A stretch of 13,955 nucleotides of DNA, from contig JASHVH010000213.1 of assembly GCA_030039575.1 (NCBI GenBank), positions 1 through 13,955 on the forward strand. Direction: 5' to 3'. This DNA is from Acidimicrobiales bacterium. Its GTDB lineage: Bacteria > Actinomycetota > Acidimicrobiia > Acidimicrobiales > Palsa-688. This document shows positions 1-6,130 of the stretch, piece by piece (position 1 is the stretch's first letter; each line of letters begins with the position of its first letter). Both the position numbers and the translations under genes were made by a program. The notes under the pieces were generated by a model. That model worked only from the letters and a program-made list of their open reading frames with translations. It was not told where the DNA came from and ran no database searches.

Positions 1-505
1 TGAAGGCAGCTAAGGTCTAGACCATGGGTCGTCACCTCCGGCAAGTGCCTGGTCACGGGCGGAGGCCACGGCCTGCCCGGGGGCGGGAGCCTCAGGCTCC
101 AATTGACCTGGCCGGTCGGCAGGGACGAGAGGTCATCTTCGGCCGGTAAAGCGATTTCTGCAGTTGAGATAATGGGTGACCGGAGCCGTCAATTATAAAG
201 TGGGTAGCCGGTCGAACGAGGAAAAGGCCCAAGATTGCTCATAAAACTGCTCGACTTTGATAGCGACCACAGGAGGAGGTCGCAGTATCGTAGTACGATG
301 CAGACGTCCCAATCAGAAAGGAGGCAAAAAGGATTTAGTCCCGGGGGACGTGCCATGGGTTACCGCCCAAGGCGCGGCACCGCACGGGCTTGTGCCGACG
401 CCGGGCTTCTCGTCCCTAACGGCGGCGCCCGCCTTACCGCCCCGTAAGCCCTATCTAGCAGGTCAATTGGTAGGCCTCGAGCCCCGACTGCTGCGGATGG
501 CCGCG

Positions 506-534
506 TTGACAGTCAGAACAGCCAACACTACGAT
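506..534 (+). promoter_or_regulatory. Candidate sigma-70-type promoter (-35 TTGACA, -10 TACGAT)
   Basis: A perfect -35 hexamer TTGACA (506-511) is followed after exactly 17 bp by TACGAT (529-534), which fits the TAnnnT form of the -10 box. Transcription would begin near 541. The only gene downstream on this strand is the solute-binding protein gene at 974, so this promoter would give a leader of about 430 nt. A chance match is possible in a non-coding stretch of this length, although the spacing is ideal. Confidence 0.45.
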
Positions 535-666
535 GAGCGCCGTGCTCGTGTGTATGCTAAACCGACCACACAAAAGGGAGGACCAGCGATCAAAATGAGT
601 GGGGAGCAGTGACAGCTGTGTGCCTTGGCCAGGCGCCTTTGTCCGCGCTACCACCTCCCGGGCGGC

Positions 667-687
667 CATGAGCCCTTGGTGCTCATG
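667..687. promoter_or_regulatory. 21-bp palindrome, possible operator or hairpin
   Basis: Perfect 7-bp arms, CATGAGC (667-673) and GCTCATG (681-687), surround a 7-bp centre. The symmetry and length suit a dimeric repressor site, and the arms could also pair in RNA. The site lies about 290 bp before the solute-binding protein gene and about 130 bp after the candidate promoter start site. No regulator gene is in the window to assign to it. Confidence 0.35.
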
Positions 688-851
688 ACCGGGCGATAAA
701 GAGACTCAACGTGTGGTGCCTAAGCGGCGGGAAGCATATTTCGCAATATCGGCCAAACCCGTCCCCGCACGGCAATACCATTTGTGTTGTTGTCATCGAG
801 CCGAACCCCGAGTCGTGTCCCCCCATATCACGTCCAAGAAGCCTCTGCCGT

Positions 852-891
852 CGAAATCGGTCCTTCAGATATTCGGCGAGCCGAAATCGGT
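852..891. repeat. Spaced direct repeat upstream of the transporter genes
   Basis: The 10-mer CGAAATCGGT occurs at 852-861 and again at 882-891, exactly 30 bp apart or about three helical turns. This places both copies on one DNA face, as expected for a pair of activator or repressor half-sites. The second copy ends 82 bp before the ATG of the solute-binding protein gene. Confidence 0.35.
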
Positions 892-973
892 TATCAAAAC
901 TACGAGCGGTAAGGGCCGACGCTCTTATCAAGCACGCATCACGCTGATGCCGCAAGAAAGGTAAGTTCAGTAG

Positions 974-2317
974 ATGTCACTTTATCGACCGAAGAAACCG
1001 TCCTACCGGTTGAAGGCCGCTACGGCCATGGGTGTGGCTGCGCTTACGGCAGCCGGGGTCGCAACCCCCACCGCCGCGTTCGCCGCCACCAGCGGCCCGT
1101 CCGGGACCCTGAAGATCATTACCTGGGTCAACCCTCCAGCGGTCGCTGCGATCACGAAGATCGACAAGGAGTTCGAGCAGAAATACCCGAACGTCACGGT
1201 TCAGCTGCAAACGGCTGCCAACGTCACGGCCGGGTACGCGACGCTCCTATCAACCACTGTCGACGCCAGCACCGCCGACATCGTGACCAATGTCAACTCC
1301 ATCCAGCCGCTCCCGTTGGTAGCCAACCGCACCACGATGTCGCCGACGCAGTACTGGGCGGCCAGCAACGTGTACCTGCCCCTGAACAACGAGCCGTGGA
1401 TCCATGACTTCACCTCGACCGCTCTCCAAGCCGAGACGTACAAGGGGAAGATTTACGGTGTCCTGTCGGGGCAGTACCAGCGCGTCGTCTTCTACAACAA
1501 AGCCGACTTCGCCAAGTACCACCTGAGCGTGCCTACTACCTACGACCAGTTCCTGACGCTGCTGAAGACGCTCAGCGCCGACCACGTCACCCCGCTATGG
1601 CTCGGAGTGGGCGGTGGCGCCAGCATTTACGTCCAGGACTTCCTGACCATGCCGCTCATGGAGGAGCTGTGGCAACCTCACGTCGCCGGCAACAACATCG
1701 CCACTGACCTGCAAACGGGTGCCACCACGTGGAACAACCAGTACTTCGTGCAGGCCGAGACCGAAGAAGCCGCCATCGGCAAGTACATCGAGCCCGATTA
1801 CACCGGGGTGTCCTGGGAGGGCATGCCGGGGGCGTTCGCCTCCAACAAGGCAGCCATGCTGCTTGACGGGTCGTGGGACCTCGCCAGCGTGCAAAAGGCC
1901 AACCCGAGCATCCAGGTCGGGAGCTTCCCGCTCCCGGGTAGCAATGTGGCGAGCGCGAACCAGCCCATATTGCAGCCGGACCTGAACTTCGAGATCCTGA
2001 AGCACGCTCAGAACATGGCGGCGGCCCAGGCCTGGATGGCCTTCTTCGCCAGCACACCCATCTACGAGCAGTACGTGGACATCACGGGTATTTCGCCCAG
2101 CGAATCGAGCGGGACCTATACGGCCTTCAGTTCGAAGGTGCTCGGGAGCTGGTTGGGCAAGGGCATCGAAGATGGCACCATCTTCCCCACCCTGACCCCG
2201 ACCCAGGGCTACTATGACACCCCGACCGAGTTCCCGCTGCTGCAGGAGGCAGTAGTGGCTGGGTCGCAGACACCGCAGAACGCTGCGAAGCTCGCCCAGA
2301 GCAGCTGGAAAAAGTAA
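974..2317 (+). CDS. ABC transporter extracellular solute-binding protein, family 1 (carbohydrate type)
   Basis: This 447-residue protein should capture the substrate, probably a sugar or oligosaccharide, outside the membrane and hand it to the two permeases encoded next. An N-terminal export signal is clear: basic residues up to about 14, a hydrophobic Ala-rich run at 15-37, and an AFA cleavage motif at 35-37. There is no lipobox cysteine. The mature part has typical family-1 features, such as IITWVNPP near residue 48, an R-V-V-F-Y-N-K block near 170, and F-A-S-N-K-A-A-M-L-L-D-G-S-W near 290, a conserved glycine/tryptophan region of the family. The ATG follows an AGAAAGG site (955-961) by 12 bases, rather far. 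It is the first gene of a tightly packed + strand cluster. Ligand identity is not readable from sequence. Confidence 0.9.
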   Translation: MSLYRPKKPSYRLKAATAMGVAALTAAGVATPTAAFAATSGPSGTLKIITWVNPPAVAAITKIDKEFEQKYPNVTVQLQTAANVTAGYATLLSTTVDASTADIVTNVNSIQPLPLVANRTTMSPTQYWAASNVYLPLNNEPWIHDFTSTALQAETYKGKIYGVLSGQYQRVVFYNKADFAKYHLSVPTTYDQFLTLLKTLSADHVTPLWLGVGGGASIYVQDFLTMPLMEELWQPHVAGNNIATDLQTGATTWNNQYFVQAETEEAAIGKYIEPDYTGVSWEGMPGAFASNKAAMLLDGSWDLASVQKANPSIQVGSFPLPGSNVASANQPILQPDLNFEILKHAQNMAAAQAWMAFFASTPIYEQYVDITGISPSESSGTYTAFSSKVLGSWLGKGIEDGTIFPTLTPTQGYYDTPTEFPLLQEAVVAGSQTPQNAAKLAQSSWKK

Positions 2318-2331
2318 AAAGCAGGCGGAAC

Positions 2332-3399
2332 TTGCTGAAGGACGGAGGCGCCCCTGAAGTCGAGGAGGGGGCGCCTCCCTCTGCCCGGACTTCGAGGGGT
2401 GTTCGCGTCCTGTCGCGAGGGGGGCGCCCCGACGGGGCCGGCGCAGGCAGCACGCTCAGCAAGCGGGACGGGAGGGCGAAGGCATCCCGGCGGAGCCGTC
2501 CAGCCGGCGCCCGGTTACTGTCGTTCCCATCACGCCTGTGGATGTGGGGTGGCGTCGGCCTGGGGCTTGCCTTTTTCATCCTGTTCGGGATAGTGCCGGC
2601 GGTGGCCAACCTGGTCGTCTCGTTCACCAACTACTCGGGACTGCCCGGGTCGCCAACATCGTACACGGGGTTGAGCAATTACAACGCTCTGTTCACCTCG
2701 CAGGCACCTGGCTTTGAAGCCAGCATCGTCGACACCATAATTTTCGTCCTCGGCGTCACCGTGGTGCAAAATATCGTCGGGCTGGCGCTGGCCCACCGTC
2801 TCCTGGACGATACCAAGACGGCATCCCTGTTGCGCATCTTCGCGTTCTTCCCGATCGTCCTGGGGGCCACCGTGATCGGGATCGTTTGGTTGCTCCTCTT
2901 CGACCCGTTATCGAGCCCGGCGGCCTCTTTCTTCGGCCTCTTCGGCATTCACTCTGCCTTTTTCGGCTCGAACAATTTGGCCATGCCGTTGGTCATAACC
3001 GTGCAGGTGTGGCAGAACCTTGGCTTTACGATGGCTGTCTACATTGGGGCGTTGAAGACCATACCGATGTCCATCTATGAGGCCGCTATGCTCGACGGGG
3101 TTACCGCCTGGCAGCGGTTCACCCGGGTGACATGGCCGCTTATGGCGCCGGCGGTGACGGTGAACGTCCTGTTCGCAGTCATTGGTTCTTTGACTACGTA
3201 CAACCTGATCTACATCCTGACCGACGGCCAGTTCGGCACGAACACGCTCGGCATGCTGGCCTTCAACACTGCGTTCGGGGAAACCGCCGACCTCGGGCTG
3301 GGGGCGGCGGTGACTATCGCGCTGCTGGTTGTCACTATTGCCGTAGCCATCCCGCTGGCGGCATTGTTCCGGTCACGCGAGCGGAGGCTGATGGCATGA
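2332..3399 (+). CDS. Carbohydrate ABC transporter permease, MalF/UgpA type
   Basis: One of two membrane subunits forming the channel of a CUT1-class sugar importer. With a TTG start it has 355 residues: a basic, Pro/Gly/Arg-rich cytoplasmic tail of about 68 residues, then hydrophobic segments near 72-97, 130-155, 168-190, 216-240, 273-295 and 322-345. The cytoplasmic EAA loop, which docks the ATPase, is at 250-270 (E-A-A-M-L-D-G with a downstream W-P). The only other in-frame ATG (2542) would begin at the first membrane helix and has no ribosome binding site, so TTG is preferred; gcagg at 2321-2325 is a modest site for it. The start is 14 bp after the binding-protein stop. A strong hairpin (2344-2378) lies inside the first codons. 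No ATPase gene accompanies the permeases. Confidence 0.88.
   Translation: MLKDGGAPEVEEGAPPSARTSRGVRVLSRGGRPDGAGAGSTLSKRDGRAKASRRSRPAGARLLSFPSRLWMWGGVGLGLAFFILFGIVPAVANLVVSFTNYSGLPGSPTSYTGLSNYNALFTSQAPGFEASIVDTIIFVLGVTVVQNIVGLALAHRLLDDTKTASLLRIFAFFPIVLGATVIGIVWLLLFDPLSSPAASFFGLFGIHSAFFGSNNLAMPLVITVQVWQNLGFTMAVYIGALKTIPMSIYEAAMLDGVTAWQRFTRVTWPLMAPAVTVNVLFAVIGSLTTYNLIYILTDGQFGTNTLGMLAFNTAFGETADLGLGAAVTIALLVVTIAVAIPLAALFRSRERRLMA
2344..2378 (+). promoter_or_regulatory. Strong RNA hairpin at the binding-protein/permease junction
   Basis: GGAGGCGCCCC (2344-2354) and GGGGCGCCTCC (2368-2378) form a perfect 11-bp stem with a 13-nt loop. It starts 26 nt after the stop codon of the binding-protein gene and, if the permease starts at TTG 2332, covers its codons 5 to 16. 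No T-run follows, so it is not a classical terminator. Hairpins at this junction in other sugar importer operons protect the upstream mRNA end and lower permease output; that role is inferred here. Confidence 0.6.
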
Positions 3400-3415
3400 C
3401 AGTCGGGGCCCGGCC

Positions 3416-4228
3416 ATGAAGCTCAGCAACCCGCGGCGGCTGCGACGCCTGGCCACGGGCATTTTGATCGCGTTGTTGTTTTTGATCCCGATCGTCTACG
3501 TCGTAATGATCTCGCTGGAGTCCCCCGGGCAATTCCTGGCTCACCCGCTCGTGCCGCCCGTGCCACCAAGCGTCGGGAACTACGGGTCGGCCTGGCAGCA
3601 AGGAGATCTCGGTCCCCAGATCGTGAACACGATCATCTACTCCATCTTCGCTGCGGGGATATCAACGGGTCTGAGCCTCCTGATCGCTTTCCCCGTAGCC
3701 CGCCGGCTGGTCCGTTGGCATTCCCCGATATTCCTGTCGTTCGTTATCGGACTTTGCCTTCCGCTGCCCATTATCCCTCTGTTCATCGAGTCGCGCGACC
3801 TCGGCCTGTTCAACAACCGCATCGGGTACATCCTGTTGCACGTGGAGTTCGGCATGCCTCTCGGTGTCATCCTTTTGACGGCGTTCATCTACTCAATCCC
3901 GCAGGAACTGGACGAGGCCGCCTGGCTCGACGGGGCCAGCTACCCCCGGTACATCATGCGCTTCATCGCCCCGCTGACATTGCCGGCTCTGGTCATCACG
4001 TTCTTGTACTCTATGTTGAACGTTTGGAACGACATCATCGGCCCGGTGGTGTTCCTCGCCAGCTCCAACCTGTTCCCGGTCTCCCGCGGCGTCTACAGCT
4101 TTTACAGCTCCAACCAGAGCGCCTACCAACTGCTGGCGGCGGCAGTGATCATCGTGAGCATCCCAGTGGCGGTGCTGTTCGTTGCTTCCCAGCGCCAGCT
4201 GCTGCGGGCGACCATGGGCATACGGTAG
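3416..4228 (+). CDS. Carbohydrate ABC transporter permease, MalG/UgpE type
   Basis: The second channel subunit of the importer, 270 residues, a normal length for MalG-like proteins. Residues 1-12 are basic and are followed by membrane segment 1 (14-34). Further hydrophobic stretches lie near 70-95, 104-122, 136-160, 188-207 and 235-257. The EAA loop is intact: E-A-A at 167-169, the conserved Gly at 173 and L-P at 189-190. The ATG lies 16 bp after the stop of the MalF-like permease; only a weak G-rich ribosome site (cgggg) precedes it, consistent with translation coupled to the upstream gene. The pairing with the MalF-like subunit is certain by context. The transported compound is unknown. Confidence 0.9.
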   Translation: MKLSNPRRLRRLATGILIALLFLIPIVYVVMISLESPGQFLAHPLVPPVPPSVGNYGSAWQQGDLGPQIVNTIIYSIFAAGISTGLSLLIAFPVARRLVRWHSPIFLSFVIGLCLPLPIIPLFIESRDLGLFNNRIGYILLHVEFGMPLGVILLTAFIYSIPQELDEAAWLDGASYPRYIMRFIAPLTLPALVITFLYSMLNVWNDIIGPVVFLASSNLFPVSRGVYSFYSSNQSAYQLLAAAVIIVSIPVAVLFVASQRQLLRATMGIR

Positions 4229-4257
4229 GCACGCGCCCGACCGGCGACCCCGGGCCG

Positions 4258-5838
4258 GTGCTGAGCCGGCGCCGGCTGCTCCAGATGGGGGCGATGGGTG
4301 GCCTGGCCGTCCTGGGCGCTCGACGGCCGGCCCTTCAAGGTCCTCGAGATGCCGCCGCCCGTAACCAAACCAGCCTGTGCGAACGGCCCGGCGACGTCAC
4401 GGACCTCTCGGGCGAGGTGCCGACGACAGCTGACTGGTCAGCCCTTAGCCTAAAGCTGGCCGGTCGTCTAGTGCGGCCAGGTAACGCCCGTTACCTGACA
4501 GATATCGAGTTGTACGACCCCCAGTTCGACACCTCGCGGCCGGCTGCGATTGCCTATTGTGCCAGCGCCAGTGACGTGGCCCGCTGCATATTGTTTGCGC
4601 GCGCCCATCATTTGCCGCTGGCGGCGCGGAGCGGTGGCCATAGCTACGCCGGCTATTCGACGACTACCGGCCTCGTCATAGACGTGAGCCTCATGTCCCG
4701 TGTTTCGGTCAGCGGCAAAATTGCCACCGTCGGCGCCGGCACCCGCCTGATCGATGTCTACTCCGACCTGGCCCAAAACGGCGTTTCCGTGCCGGCCGGG
4801 TCATGCCCGACGGTCGGGGTCGCAGGATTGGCCCTGGGGGGAGGGATCGGGGTTATGGACCGGTTGCACGGCCTGACGTGCGACCACGTCGTGGGCCTGG
4901 AGATGGTAACCGCGGCCGGCGAGGTGGTCCGGGCCGGGCCCGGCATTAACCCGGACCTCTACTGGGCCTGCCAGGGTGGGGGAGGAGGGAACTTCGGGAT
5001 CGTCACCGAGTTCCAATTTTCGACCTTCCCGGCGACTGACGTTTCCCTCTTCAGCGCCACCTGGCCGTGGGAGGCGGCGGCCGAAGTGTTGCCCGGTTGG
5101 CTCGAATGGACGCGGGACAGCCCTGACCCTTTATGGTCCAATTGCCTGCTCCAAACTTCACCAGGGGCGCCGGCGCCGACCGTCCTGGTGGGCGGGTTAT
5201 GGGCCGGGGGCCTCTCTGACGCCGGCGCCCAGCTAAGAGCCCTGATAAAAGCCGTGGGCGAACCGCAGAGCCAGGTGTCCGGGGCGAACGGCTTTGAGGA
5301 CGCGATGTACATAGAGGCCGGCTGCAGTGGCCTCTCGCAGGCTGCCTGTCACCTCGCCGGCCAGTCCCCGGGCGGGGTGGTCCCGAGGGTGCTGAGGCTG
5401 TTGAAGTCGGACATCCTGAACGAGCCGCTGAGCGACAAGGGCGTCCGGGCGGTGTTGAACGGTATCGACCAGCGCCACCAGGAAGGTGGGCCTGGCGAGG
5501 TCATTTTTGACTCGTGGGGCGGGGCCATAAACCGGGTGCCGCCGGAGGCCACCGCCTTCGTGCACAGAAAGGCGATTGCGTCGGCCCAGTACGACGCCGC
5601 CTTTTCTCCGGGGGTCGGGGCGGCGGCTGTGGTGGCGGCCAGGAAATGGATGGACAGCTGGTACGCCTCGCTCCGGCCGTACATGAGCGGCGAGGCCTAC
5701 CAGAACTACATCGACGCCGACCTCCCTGACTGGGAGCATGCCTATTACGGCGCCAACCTGGCCCGGCTCGAACGGGTAAAGGCGAAGTGGGACCCCGACG
5801 ACGTCTTCCATTTCGGCCAAAGCATCCCGTTGCCATGA
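4258..5838 (+). CDS. Tat-exported FAD-dependent oxidase with BBE domain (bicovalent flavoprotein, AA7/berberine-bridge-like)
   Basis: A 526-residue oxidase of the PCMH/VAO flavoprotein superfamily. The GTG at 4258 is the first start after the permease stop and begins directly with a twin-arginine signal: S-R-R-R-L-L-Q at 3-9, then a short hydrophobic run. The FAD domain covers about 90-265: R-S-G-G-H-S-Y places His128, and G-S-C-P-T-V-G places Cys183, at the two covalent FAD attachment sites known in glucooligosaccharide oxidase and berberine bridge enzyme. G-G-G-G-G-N-F-G is at 240-247. The C-terminal BBE motif runs from about 482, with N-Y-I-D (Tyr484) and Y-Y-G-A-N. Cys356 and Cys364 may form a disulfide. 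The gene is 29 bp behind the importer genes, so probably cotranscribed. Carbohydrate oxidation is suggested by context; an alkaloid or aromatic substrate is also possible. The open frame continues upstream inside the permease gene but has no meaning there. Confidence 0.87.
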   Translation: MLSRRRLLQMGAMGGLAVLGARRPALQGPRDAAARNQTSLCERPGDVTDLSGEVPTTADWSALSLKLAGRLVRPGNARYLTDIELYDPQFDTSRPAAIAYCASASDVARCILFARAHHLPLAARSGGHSYAGYSTTTGLVIDVSLMSRVSVSGKIATVGAGTRLIDVYSDLAQNGVSVPAGSCPTVGVAGLALGGGIGVMDRLHGLTCDHVVGLEMVTAAGEVVRAGPGINPDLYWACQGGGGGNFGIVTEFQFSTFPATDVSLFSATWPWEAAAEVLPGWLEWTRDSPDPLWSNCLLQTSPGAPAPTVLVGGLWAGGLSDAGAQLRALIKAVGEPQSQVSGANGFEDAMYIEAGCSGLSQAACHLAGQSPGGVVPRVLRLLKSDILNEPLSDKGVRAVLNGIDQRHQEGGPGEVIFDSWGGAINRVPPEATAFVHRKAIASAQYDAAFSPGVGAAAVVAARKWMDSWYASLRPYMSGEAYQNYIDADLPDWEHAYYGANLARLERVKAKWDPDDVFHFGQSIPLP

Positions 5839-6130
5839 CCCGGTAGAACTGGGGGGTACGTCGCCGGCGGTCCCCCGGTCGCCCGCCCCGGGCCGATCCC
5901 TAAAGTGACCATGATTTGGGGCGCAAATGTGTTTCTGGGGCTGGAAAATGTTGTTGCCGTTACTTTTTCAGCTCCAAAAATCCTTTCCCGTCCCGGACCG
6001 GGTCCCGTTGGCTGCACCATTGCCGCTCTCGCCGTCTCCTTCTCGTCTTTGAAAGGTGGTCGGCTCCGATAATCCCGTTGCACACCGGTCGAGTGGCACC
6101 AGCGGCGCTTACCGTGGGTTAATACACCAT
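5839..6130. other. Gap between the two oxidase genes
   Basis: 292 bp without a recognisable gene. The 5' part is G/C-rich with short inverted repeats (for example CCCGG-A-CCGGG near 5992-6002) but no terminator with a T-run. The middle is more AT-rich (5910-5990). A TTGCAC at 6078-6083 resembles a -35 box, but no -10 box stands at the right distance, so I cannot place a promoter for the second oxidase gene. There is no clear ribosome binding site directly before the ATG at 6131. Confidence 0.5.

Larger units (their letters stand above)
1..973. other. Intergenic region without a convincing gene
   Basis: I find no open frame here with a recognisable domain, a good ribosome binding site and plausible composition together. 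The longest frames (about 110 codons at 257-598, shorter ones on both strands) give low-complexity, Arg/Pro-rich translations. A strong Shine-Dalgarno-like run (aaaggagg) near 317-324 is not followed by a start codon at a useful distance. Base composition is visibly less GC-rich than in the genes to the right. The stretch holds a promoter-like sequence (506-534), a palindrome (667-687), a spaced direct repeat (852-891) and a small hairpin (86-100, 6-bp stem). I did not recognise a known riboswitch, tRNA or other RNA family. Confidence 0.6.

Noticed and set aside
257..598. 113-codon + strand frame in the upstream gap
   Set aside because: TTG start without a ribosome site, composition typical of random GC-rich DNA, no recognised motif.
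595..612. Five-codon frame (M-S-G-E-Q) after a gggagg, as a leader peptide
   Set aside because: The ribosome site is about 13 bases away and so short a frame occurs by chance; no regulatory codon pattern or paired terminator/antiterminator seen.
3715..4257. 5' part of the long frame that contains the first oxidase gene, as a possible fusion or longer protein
   Set aside because: It overlaps the MalG-like permease in another frame and gives low-complexity sequence; the Tat signal directly after GTG 4258 marks the real start.
5839..6130. Promoter for the second oxidase from TTGCAC at 6078
   Set aside because: No -10 box at 16-18 bp; the nearest TAnnnT (6110-6115) is 26 bp away.
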